Part shown: positions 9,410-20,524 of the stretch, in pieces | Layout: each line of letters begins with the position of its first letter | How positions within the stretch are numbered: position 1 is the first letter of the stretch | Assembly (NCBI GenBank): GCA_003993805.1 | Contig: RSEF01000003.1 | Location: forward strand, 36,971,130-37,035,129 | Direction: 5' to 3' | Origin: Himantopus leucocephalus | Lineage: Eukaryota; Chordata; Aves; Charadriiformes; Recurvirostridae | DNA length: 64,000 nt | The notes under the pieces: generated by a model | The model's database searches: none | Told to the model about the DNA's origin: nothing | The model's input: the letters and a program-made list of their open reading frames with translations, nothing else | Position numbers and translations under genes: made by a program

Positions 9410-12400
9410 TTTCTTTATTGCAAAACTCATAAGTGTACAGGATAGAGAAATTTTGGTACCAAATACTAGTTTTCCACAGATTGGATATTTTTTTCTTTTT
9501 TCCCCAAGAAAAAAGTTGAAATACTTGTGCTCAGAAATCATGAAACAACCTACAGATGAAACTCTAGTTTTGCACCAAATGGAATTTTAATGTGACTGGT
9601 AATAGTTTAATTATTTACCCTTAATTTTAAGTAATATATTTGACATATGTATGTACATAAAATGTTTCCAGGCCACAGACCAAAATGAACTAAAAAAAAG
9701 GGAGGTTTCTTCTCCTACTGGAGAAGAAAAGGAGAATATACACTGCTGGAAGCAGGAATGTGCACTAGAATTTCATTCTGGTGCAATTCTGTATAAAGCT
9801 TTTAGTTGCATCATTTTGCATTTCTTTGTGGTCTGCTTTTGTTAGGGATAGAAACTGGTTCGCAAGAACATATTTAAAGGAAGGTGGGAGGCTAGTGAGA
9901 AAGAAGCATTAAATGGGCAAACTTGACAAAATATGTTATCTTGCCCTTGAAAGGCTGTGGGAAGTGAGAAGGATCATAGCATGTATTTTGAGTCTAGCCA
10001 CCAAATGAACCACTGTGCATCCTTCTGCGGTCCTAGTGCCATGACGGCTGGTCTCACTGTGCGGCCATTGCCCTTTCTGCCTTCGCACCCTGGGCACTGT
10101 GTCCCAACAGCCTGAGAATTATGTGTTTCAGTCCACAGAGGTAGTAAAGAATTCAAACACTAAAGAAGCAGTCAAAGTGGGAAACTCTCAAAATACCTTT
10201 TTGTACACTTAAAAAAAACCCCAAAACCAACAAACAGGCTAGTTGCATAGGCCTCTATCTTTTTCTTTGTTTCTGGCAACAATAATCCCAAATTTAGACA
10301 AAAGATGAGTTCCCAAGAGAGCAGGATACAAGCCTTTCTGGCTTTCATTCCCCACAGCTCTGGGAAGCATGTGGAGCTGACTTCAGAGACTGAAAATGTT
10401 GGTATCTGGATGATATAAATTCAACCCAGCTTTGGCAAAGCTGACTTTAATATCCCACTGGAGGCAGCCTCTGTTGCGCTGCTGCGAATCCCTCCTGAGA
10501 TGGATGAAGTGCCCAGAGTTTTCAGCTCACACCTCCATGGAAGAGCATCTGGAAATTCAGAAACCCCCTTCCTCCCTTCATCCCTTCTTTCTCCTCCTCT
10601 GCTCCCCTGGCTCCCAGCAGCTCATTCCCACAGGGTGGTCCGGGCAGCCTCGTGGTCCCCAAACCCAAGACAGCAGTAAAACCAGGCTGCCTCACAGCTC
10701 TATGGCCATCACAGAACCGTAGACAATGGTTGGCTGCCCAAGGGAGAAGGCTCAACAGAAGAGATGCAAGACCTGAAGCCTTACTTGATCAGATTGTTTC
10801 ATAAAAAACCAATATAGTTTGGCATGGTTTTGACAAGTTAGCCCTTCAAAATGAAAATTTCCCAGGTGATTCTTTTTTCCTCAATCAGTCCTAATTTGCC
10901 ACACTGGGTTTTTAAAGGATGAGTCACCTGGAAAATCTCAAAAAAATAGGTTCTCAAAGAGATGTCTTGATGACCTAACTCCTTGCAACTTAAGTGCAAC
11001 TGAGTGAACTCAGTCAGACAGGTCTTCTCTAACCATCAGCAACACTATAATGATAAGGGCAAGTGGAAAACTGCCATCACTGTGGATGTGATGGATGTAT
11101 ATTCTGGGAGGGGAAAAGGTTACTTTTTAAAGGTTTTCTGTATATCCAGCATTGTACTTACTTGATCATTTGTGAAAAGAGCAAACCACTGTTGACATTC
11201 ATACACAGAGAAAAGTTTAAATTTTATACACTATTGCACCCATTATAGCTCAAGCAAAGTTCATGGTCTCAAGGACACCCTTCTACGTAATTCAGTCAAC
11301 AAAATCTATTTTTTGTCTTCCTTTTGTCATTGCTTTTTTTTTTTTTTTAAATAGAGCTCAGAATTAGTTTAGCAAACTAGGCTACAGGCATGAATTAAGA
11401 TAGTAATTTGCTCTTTCTCTTGCTCAAGAAAAAAGGTGTAGAGATGGGAAACATTAAATGGAGGAGCTATAGTGGATGAATCCGTGAAAACAATCATAAG
11501 AAATTAGATATTTGCAAGACCAGCTCTTTTCCCTTAGCAAGAGCCCTAAGTAACAATCCTTAAAACCTTCAGCAACAACACTACTGTTCTCTCATTTACA
11601 AGTCTACTCATTAAAAAATAGTAGATTATATTTCCAAAAGTAGCCAGTAACTGTTATCTTGGCTTTTAAATGTGGACCCTGATTTTCAAAAAGCAACCCT
11701 TTGAGACTTCAAAAATTTTACCACTTTAGAAGACATTGTCTACAGTAAAGTGTTGTGGGTTTTTTTTCCTCTATTGTATTCTTCTTATTTTTGTTAGTGC
11801 ATAAGTTATTTAATGACTACCAGAAGAAAATAATAATATGAACGTAAAGGTTCACCCTATCATAAATAAAGGTGATTTATGAGGGAAAATTAAGGCATAA
11901 AATAGGCAGAGCTTGCTTAAATGACTTGGTAATAGCTGACAAATGCAAAACTGGTGTACAAGCAAATGAAAGATTCCTCAAGATACTAAACAAGCTGCAA
12001 AATGAAATCCAGCAGAGTATTATACAAAATTAGATTTTGTGGAAATTATCTTAATAATGCAGATTGATTAGACTGAGAAATAGCGTCCTAGCAGAAGTAA
12101 GAGCAACCCTGACAAAGCATTGGAGAACTTACTGCAGAGACCCATCCTGCATTGCCAGTCTGATAGTAAAGGTTTGCCAGTAGCTTTTTTCCTCTTCACA
12201 GCTTTTGTGATGCTGCTTCCTGTGAGCCTTTGATATATTAATTGATGTTTCTTACCAAGTTCAGTTTAAAAGGATTCTGAAGTTTCATCATCCTGCCTTT
12301 AACACCTGCATAGAGGTTCTCCACCTGACCCATTACATCTCAAGCTAAGCTTCTAATTAAAAGGCACTGAGGTGGAGTCTGCTATCTGGACCAGCAGACA

Positions 12401-14375
12401 CACTTATACCTTCGGGGAGGCTCTCTCAGGAGCATCCTTAAGGCCTCTTTAACTGACGGTCCAGACTCTGTGGAGCCATGGTCGTGGGAGCCAGCAAAAG
12501 GCAGGGTAATAAATCAGCACATCTTGCAAGTATGTAATTTCACATTTGGGCATTTTGGGAGGATGAGTAGGTTGAATAGAAAGCCAATTAGATTGCTGCA
12601 CTGAATACTTCAATTTTTCCCTAGAGAAATTCATAACAGAAAACTTCCTGGGAAGGGCTCTTTGACATGGGCTGATGGGGCACTACTCACCATGACTGTC
12701 CCAGGTAAACACAAAAACCTGCTCATTGCAAGTCTTCTTAGGAAGGAGAGGTTGCAGGCTAGTTATCTTAAAGAAACTACCTGGAAATGACAGCTGTGTA
12801 ACTCCAGTGAAAAGGCAAATAAACGGAGTCATGATTGCTCAAAATGAAGATAATTAACTTGTACTTTGCTATAGATCAGCACTGACTGCAGGAAGCAAAA
12901 GAACCGGATAGATAATATGACCCTAAAAGGAAAGCAAAAGGGACAATATATGTATTTAATAATACAAGATTAAATCTGTCATGATATAAAAAAGGATAGA
13001 TTCAACAGAATAAAAAAGAACAGGGTTAACTACATGTTTCTCCTTTCAGAAATCAAAAACTGAAGGCATTAATAAAATTCGATTAGGAAAGAAAGACTTT
13101 CATTTATTTGAACAAGCTTTGTACAAGGCTTTTTTAGCACCAAATAAAAACAGAGATATTGTGGACATACAATTTTGTCTCCTTGGTTAAGGCTTCCACC
13201 ACCTTCTTTATTTCAGATAACCTTTGATGTCTGAATACACCTAGAATTAATTTGGAGGCAAAACTTCTCTTAAAATCTCTTCTTAAAAATAACTATTTTG
13301 TGGTTACTGGTTGTTAAAAAGTTGAGCTGGTTGTGGCACATTCATAGTCTCACTGTAGTAATGTTTGTATTTGGACTTTCACTGAGGGAGTCATTTTAAA
13401 CTACTCCAATACTGTAAAACCAGTAGTCACGAGGGGGAAAAAAAAGTATTTTTGTGAGGATTTTTCCAAGAGACACCTTTGATTAGAGATTTCTTACCTC
13501 AGTAAAATTGTTCAGTAACATTTTCAGAACTGAAAGGTATGCAAACATAAGTTTTTCTTTTTTTTTTATTGAATTCTTAATTTTGACAGTTTGAAAACAG
13601 TAACTTATTGCGTGGAATTTTTCTCACTTCATATTTTTATGAGATTTCTTGGGTTTACTTCCTCTCAATTTAAAGAAAAGTTTGCTGGATCCTTTTAACG
13701 TTACTTCGTCCAAGGTGAAGACAGAAAAATTTGAAAAACATGAAGTTTTTATGCCATAAGAAAGGAAGATCAAACTTTCATTCCATGCTGCCAATTTCAG
13801 AGACGGATAACATAAAAGAGAACATAGAAGGTCTCTGAAAATAATTAGGTTTTTGTTAATGCTTTAATATATCTTTTTTTACATAAAACCTACTTTCTAA
13901 AATCTTCAAAACATCAGACCAAAACAATCCTTACAGATAGGTAACAGTTTTGAACATTAAAAGTAAAACAAAAAATGAGCTTGGATCCTCTTCAGTAATT
14001 TGACAAGCTAAAATACTAAAGCTTAAAAAGTTTGCTTTCTCAACATGTAAAGCTCAGTTTGAAAGGGATAAGATTCAAAGCTAATTTTCAGAACCAAAAC
14101 TCAAAATATTTTAAATCTCTTGCTAATACCCTGTGCCTAAGATGGCATTTGCAGCTGCAGATGCAGCCCCCAGGGCCCTGATGTGATGCTCACCCTACAA
14201 AGCCCAGCTGGGACGGGGAGCACAGGGCGAAGCCTCCCTTTTTGACACCTCGCGCTGCTGCTCTCATCTTCTCTCCCTTCTTTGTACCCAGCGCTGGCTT
14301 TGCGCCCGGTTTGGTCTCTTTGTTTCAGAGGTTAGCTCAGAAACAGAGGGAAGCACAGCGTTTACACTTGTTTGC
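9410..14375. other. Probable upstream introns of the split gene; no exon confirmed
   Basis: Sequence above the known exons, in which the 5' part of the minus-strand gene must lie. Weak in-phase candidates exist (one open frame ending at the donor next to 9409, another near 10061-10113), but none has two convincing splice sites. T-rich runs occur at 11335-11349. No repeat family was recognised. Confidence 0.35.
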
Positions 14376-14450
14376 TTTTACAGATGAGGAATGAAGTTTG
14401 AATTTCAGTGGCCTTTTGCTTGTGAGAGCCCAGATCAGAGTAAGGCTACT
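14376..14450 (-). mobile_element. Possible MIR fragment
   Basis: TTTTACAGATGAGGA at 14376-14390 is an exact 15-base match to a hallmark MIR segment (reverse orientation). The following GTGGCC...GCTTGTGAGAGCCC is only loosely similar. It lies in a locally GC-rich patch (14140-14340). It could be chance. Confidence 0.35.
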
Positions 14451-14935
14451 CCAGCAGCCGTGGCAGCATTATCCAGTTACACCCTCAGCCTCCCTCTTTT
14501 GCTCTATCTTCAGAAGTCCGACCAGCCTGATAACTGGGGGGGGAAAAACTAGGCTGATTTAACTGAGTCCTTTAGCTGCAAGTAAGAACAGACCCTTTTT
14601 GCCATTTTCTTGCTGTTCCTTTTTCAGCACATCTACATCACCTTTGTTTGGGCGCACTTTGCATCAGTGCCTTCAATCCTGCACACCCTGATTTGAACAT
14701 TGCAGGCAGAGGCAATGGCACCTATTGCAGCAGCTGCTTGACACTTTCTATCCTATGACTCTGTTTTCTGTTGCTTGTAACTTCATAAAAATTACAGATT
14801 TAGGCTGAACTTTCCATGTCTGGTATCTACTTCAGGCTGTGTTTTGTTTTTGTTTTCGTTTTTAAATGTTTCAGCCAAAATAAAGTGGCTGTTTCCAAGA
14901 ATACATTTAAGGAAAAAATGCATCACTGTCCACAC

Positions 14936-15030
14936 TGAAAGAAAACAAAAAAAAACAAACAAAAAAAACCCCCAACAACCCAACAATGAAGCAAACAAAA
15001 AATCCAAAACAACAAAAAGCCCAAACCAAA
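14936..15030 (+). repeat. A-rich/C-interrupted low-complexity stretch
   Basis: Nearly T-free sequence made of A runs broken by C, CC or CCC (AAACAAAC and CAACAACCC types). It creates long spurious open frames on both strands (14792-15125). Confidence 0.85.
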
Positions 15031-15299
15031 CCCTTGTAACTATTTTGTTGGTTATATTTTGTACACACTGGAAAAGCAAGAAAACAAACAAACAAAACAC
15101 CACCGACATGTGAAAACAGCCCCACCTTGTAACTATTTCGCTGAAGTTAAAGCATTGCTGTATTTTGGAGAGGGAGTGTCAGGCATGCTTGTCCTAAATT
15201 TTGTGGGGTGGATCCACAATGGACAAAAATCACGTCTTGCTTTTGAATGAGAACTTCACTGTGATCAAGCCAAGAGCTCTTACGCATATTCCATCAGTA

Positions 15300-16100
15300 A
15301 TATGACTGCAGACTTAGGGGTATCTTGTGGTCCATCAGTGTAGCCAGAGGAACAGCAGATGGGGGAAATCCCAAATGGAGTGGGGAGCCAGAGTGGCTGG
15401 GTCTGACTCTGCCTGGGGACTGCCACAGTAAGGTTAAACTGGGAAAATACCCCAAGATGGCAGGTGTGGGCAGCAGGCTGCTTTGTAGGTGGTGAGGGGG
15501 TTAGGCTGGACCCCAGGCAGATACGTCCCCATGGGGTCCCTGACTGAGGATGGTGCAACGAGCCCAGTGGTTCCTGCCATAGTGGTGCCTGGGAGGGAGT
15601 CAGGGCAGTGTTTCAGGGCATTTGTTGGGTTTAAGGATTACATAGCCAAGGAGAAGCTTACTGAGCCTAGAAGCAGTGTGTGGGTCTCAGATGTGCACCT
15701 GTGCACACATGCATGCACAAGTGGGTGTATGCACACCGATACACACAGCGTCCGAGGTGGGGAGGAAGGGAGGGAGAGAAGGTGAACCAGGGATGTGGTC
15801 TCAGCAGCAATCACCTCTCCTGGACAGACGCTTGCTGTTCCCAGCTGGGGGCCCCTGCAGATGAAAAAGCTCACAGCTTGGGCAGAGCAACAGGAGCAGC
15901 AGCACCGTCCTGCCCAAACCTCATGGGGAGCTGAGTGTGCCTGCCTTGGGCTGAGGGGCATTGAGCTCCACGTGGCCCAGACGAACCTTGCAGCATGCAG
16001 GCAGTGTCTGCTGAGACCCACAGCCCTGGGGAGGGCCTGCTTAAAGGACCAGACTCCTCCTGAAAGTCTGGAGGTGTATATCATGGAATGATATACAGTT
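15300..16100. other. GC-richer block, no gene supported
   Basis: Locally GC-rich compared with its surroundings. Overlapping open frames on both strands (up to 199 codons, 15638-16237 minus) reflect the scarcity of stop codons, with no splice or start context. It contains TG/CA-rich sequence at 15690-15750 and a G-rich purine run at 15755-15785. Confidence 0.4.
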
Positions 16101-16839
16101 GGTCTGAGTGGGGCACATAATGCATAAATGCAAACTAAGGGGACAAAAATTTGGGGTTGCAAAGGCAAATTCTCAAAAATTAGAAGTGGTCCTAACAAAG
16201 GCAACCTGTACATCCTTAATGCAGCTCTTTTACACATACAAGTTCTTTGATGTAAGCAGTATCACATCCAGCCACCTTGACAAAGTCCATTCAGTTCTCC
16301 CAGGGCTCTGGCTGAGATTACCAACCCCAGGATCTCTAAGAAAAGGATAATGCTAAAGTACAGCGAATTCTCCACTTGAACACAGAGAACACGATTTATC
16401 ATTTTGCAGTGGATTTGACTGGCAGGCAGAAAAAATCCTACTCTGCACGCCTTAGAGGAGCAGTAAGTGACAAAGAGGAAAGATACTCAAGCCACTGCTT
16501 CCCCAGAAAGCAACAGAGAGATCTGGTTTCAGTTCCCTTCTCCTCAGCCACGAGCAGTAGGGGACTCTGACTTCACAGTGCTAATTAAAGAACTGGACCT
16601 CAGCTGTATTTTCAGACTTTGGGGATTCCTTCATCACACGGATCAGTCGTTGCTGAGTTGCCCTGGTTGTTGCTTCTATTCACCATGCTCTCTGTCAGGT
16701 TTTCAGGCTCTTTGATCCAAATCTTCAACTGGTGTAAATTGGTACTGCTCCCTAGGGACTTAGTTTTTAAAGATGAAAGAAAAGTACTATTTAAAAGCAC
16801 TGCTTTGTCAGTCTGACTGTGAAAAGATGAATAAAAATG

Positions 16840-17130
16840 GCTGCTGCTTGCAATACAACACTGGTTGCCTTAGTAATAAAGTCACAATCGGGTTGAAGGG
16901 ACCCTTGTATAGGACAACTAATATCATTAGAGAAGTGGAACGATAACCCTGGCAGAAAGGTTCATGGCAATTAGATTGAAAATGAGCATCGAAAGAACAA
17001 TTAATATGCTTTTTTGCTGCTCTTCAATTATGATCGAACAAGCACAACTCTGGCATTTTATATTGGGCTTGCTGAGTAAATTTGCTTTATTCATAACAAG
17101 AATCATCTGATCAGTTAAAGCTACTGCCAC
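16840..17130. promoter_or_regulatory. Possible conserved non-coding element
   Basis: An AT-rich block dense in homeodomain/POU-like cores: several CAATTA/TAATTG or ATTA motifs, TTAATATGC, CAATTATGATCG. The texture is that of vertebrate developmental enhancers. This is a judgement on texture only, without an alignment, and no coding potential is seen. Confidence 0.2.
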
Positions 17131-17705
17131 TTAGCACAGAAGAGAATGTAACGTGTATGGATTAATCTCAATACCTGTGGCAGCTTAAATTGGAATCGCT
17201 TTTCCTTGTCATGGTGCAATCACAGTCCTTACCAGTACTGTAACAACGTGTTTCCCTCTGTTACACATGAAAACACACTGCCAATCATTTTTTGCAGAAA
17301 AAAAAGAAAAAACCCAACAAAAACCCAGTAAGATTTTATTGTATGGTTTCTGGTAGAATTGTTTACTTATTTATGTTATGTGAAGGCACAGTCACTGATA
17401 TATTTTCCCTCTGGTGTAACCTTTGTCATTTTCTATATACCTTCTATGTATGCTTAGGCAGTCAAGACTAGCAATGTTAGTTGTACAAATACACTTACAA
17501 ATCCAGAGAGGATAGGTAACCCAGGATATTGAAACTGAGGATAAAAAGCTTATTTTCTGTGGCCTAGAGTGTTACATATTTACCAGATTCCCATGCAGAA
17601 ATTTTTTAGGAATTTTAAACTCCATGGGAAATACATAGCCCAAATGGGTGTCCTTAGAGAAATTTTGTTTATTGATTTAAATATATGTAAGTGCCAGACT
17701 TCTTT

Positions 17706-17806
17706 GTCCCCATATTTCACTGTTCACAGATTTGCTCTACCAGAGTCACTGTAGGCCTATGACTCCTTCTTCTCAAGTAAGGGCTCCAGTCCTTTCAAAG
17801 GCTCCA
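17706..17806 (+). repeat. 101-bp direct repeat, copy 1 (left of single-N join)
   Basis: Starts GTCCCCATATTTCACTG and ends AAGGCTCCA immediately before an N at 17807. It is repeated at 17808-17908 with two differences (C/T in TCTACC/TAGAG; A/T in ATGACTCC/ATGTCTCC). Confidence 0.97.
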
Positions 17807-17807
17807 N
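17807..17807. other. Single-N contig join
   Basis: One N lies exactly between two near-identical 101-bp copies. The simplest reading is that two contig ends, probably two haplotypes, overlapped but were joined without merging. Confidence 0.85.
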
Positions 17808-17908
17808 GTCCCCATATTTCACTGTTCACAGATTTGCTCTACTAGAGTCACTGTAGGCCTATGTCTCCTTCTTCTCAAGTAAGGGCTCCAGTCCTTTCAA
17901 AGGCTCCA
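17808..17908 (+). repeat. 101-bp direct repeat, copy 2 (right of single-N join)
   Basis: 98% identical to 17706-17806. It is probably a false duplication made by the assembler rather than a real tandem repeat. Confidence 0.97.
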
Positions 17909-20340
17909 AAGCACCACTTTTTTTTTGTCAAAAAGAAAAGTTTCTAACTCCACCTGAAGTCTTGATCTAAAACAGCAGCCATAGTGCGCTCTGGCACCGT
18001 CCCCACCTGGGGTCCTCCCTCCTCTCGCAGTCCTCCAGGGTTCCTCCCGGAGCCACCCCATCAGCTCTTTCAGCAGCAGAGTCACGTGGCTGACCAGCAA
18101 AAAGCTTTTGGAGAAAGAAAGCTTGCCCTGATCCATCCTGATGATGGGAAAAAGGAGAATGTTGTCAGTAGCGTTGCTAAGGTCGAAATAATGAGCAGGG
18201 AATCCAAAGAGAGAACGAATGGGGGCAGGGTGAGGGAACGGATTTGTGTGGGGGGTTGTGTGTATGGATGGAGGGAATATGACTACATCAACAGTACTAA
18301 TGCTCTCAAGAGGTGGAGTGCTGCAGACTAACAGCAAACTCAGCACTTCCATGAAATGCATTTTTTCTCACCTTAGGTCACAGAGTCCCCTTTTTGACCA
18401 GGTGCCTGATATACCTTGTGCTAGAGCTAACAGGTCTTACATGGCCTACTTAAAATATAAAAGCAATCTTTGCTAATTTTCTGTCTGAGTACTGAATTTT
18501 TGTTTTCCTTTTCCTATAGTGTCTCAGTCAGGGGAATAGAAAAGTAAAAAAGAACAATTATATAAAAAAATGCTGACAGAGTTGCAAACACACACTACAC
18601 GTGTATTCCCAGCATACCAGTGGAGAGTTTTTCCTGGCTTAGAGGTGCTCTTGAAAGGGATTAAACCAAAGCAGTACTGAGGCCTTTTTGATAATGACAA
18701 TTAAATGTATCAATTTTTCAATTAAAAATGATGTTTTAGTACATAATATTTATGCATTTATGCTAAAAATGACAACAAAAATACAAATTTTCCTAGACAT
18801 GGGGCAGAATCCAGGATTTGCATCTGCTTTTGTGTGTCCTCTATGGCTGCTCTTCAACCTCCTTTCTCTCTCTTTGGTTTGGTGAAGTTTTTCTCTCTTG
18901 GCCCAGGCATAACATAGGAGAGCATTCTCCTACCTTGCAGTGCCATAGCTGGGGGGCTCACAAGACCTGGAGAGGAGGTTTGAGCCCTACAAAGGTCTTT
19001 ACAACCCGAGCACATGTGCTCACAATTTTGTTATCAATCAGGGAACTTACTGTTCTTTTGAAAAAGACCAAAAATCAAACTTTATATTGAAGAATATAAA
19101 TTACAGATTGTGGATGTCTTGTGCCTTGGATCATAGCATTCTTCTACTATGTCACACTTTTGCAGTTTGAACCCCTGACTAGAGGCAGCAGCTTCTTCAC
19201 AATAGACCGATCCATACTGAAGTACATGTTCATTTAATTCATAAATTCCCTTCTGTCCTGTGCAGAATGAATCAACACATTCCCACATGTCTTCCTAATA
19301 GAGTATCTTATATTAGGAACCAATAATAAAGTACATCTGGGAAGATTTAGCCACCATATGGCTTGGCATAATTTGAATAAATATCAAAAAACTGTGTGCA
19401 TTCTGGAATTTAATGGACACTGTATGTTTCCATTAAATAATAACAGTACTCCCAAGTTATCCTATTTTATTAATAAAGTCCCCTCTAGGCAGGAAGTTTA
19501 TTTTATAAAGGAGTTATTTAAATAGGTAAAACTGTTGTGCTTATATTGTGTGTTAGTTAACCAATTCCTACATATAAAATCAGGAATATTATTCATATAC
19601 AGTGCCTGGAATACATTATTAAAGAAGTATTCAGGAAAAAAAAAATCTTATTTTGTTACTAAAAGTATTTCCAAAAACAAATTCCAGTAAAAAACTACGA
19701 AAGGAAACCTTTAACAGACGTTTCTCCTGCTTTATTTGGAACGATTAACTCCTACACATTCTATTTTATTGCACTATCCTAACACACAGGAAAATGTATC
19801 AACTATTTTAACTTTAGTTATCATGAAATTAGTTCTCTAAGGAGCAGGCAACATCCTTAAAATATCATGTTTTAAAATTATCTTCACTTTCTGCAGTTAT
19901 CCCAGAAATAATAATATCATATTAAACCTGTTTTTCAAGTATCCATTAGAATCCGAATGTCAAGTGAGTCATTCTTTCAACATAATGGGAAGATTTGGGT
20001 TTTTTTATTTGTTGAAATTATAATTATTTGCATATACAACCCTATCACTAGTAGTTCAAGAAAAATGACTTAAGATGTGATGGTGATTTTAGACAGACTG
20101 ATTAAACACAGCATTATAGCAGAGTCAGTCAGCTAGTCAGAGCAATGTTCTCTAGATGATGAAAATCTTGTTCTAATTATCTATTATTTGCGACAAGAAA
20201 AATAGATGGCATTGCTCATGACTTTGTACACAGTAATTTCAGTTTACAGATGGTTCAGTTTTATGAGTCAGGTGACAGCTTCTCATCAGGCCCAATGGAT
20301 CCCCTGAGAGGTACCAGTGAAGCTCATATTGTTTTTTCCC
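17909..20340. other. Non-coding stretch, nothing firm
   Basis: Unique sequence. A plus-strand frame at 17984-18331 is open between a CTCTTTCAG acceptor-like site near 18070 and a GTGAGG donor-like site near 18230, but the minus strand is equally open there, so no exon is claimed. Confidence 0.35.
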
Positions 20341-20342
20341 AG

Positions 20343-20362
20343 TTCTTCTAAATTTAGAAGAA
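20343..20362. repeat. Perfect 20-bp palindrome
   Basis: TTCTTCTAAATTTAGAAGAA is its own reverse complement with no spacer. A related TTCTTCTAATTC follows at 20371. No binding factor is assigned. Confidence 0.9.
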
Positions 20363-20490
20363 TTTTCCCAATTCTTCTAATTCAGGTAAGAAAGTGATGA
20401 TGATACTGTAGCTGCTGACGGTAGGAAGGCAGGAACATAAACCCCGCTGTCCCTGGTCATTAAGTTGATACCCTAGCTGAATTTACAACT

Positions 20491-20524
20491 GTATTATATA
20501 TTATATATAATAATATTATATATC
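20491..20524. repeat. AT-only alternating tract
   Basis: A run of A and T in TATATTATATA-type order, self-complementary over much of its length. It is a typical site of low-complexity instability. Confidence 0.8.

Noticed and set aside
15638..16237. 199-codon minus-strand frame, the longest uninterrupted by N
   Set aside because: It lies in a GC-rich block where several frames on both strands are open. There is no start context, splice sites or recognisable domain.
17897..18361. Open frames on both strands, with a plus-strand exon-like segment near 18070-18230
   Set aside because: Both strands are open over the same bases, so openness is not informative, and the neighbouring exons are missing.
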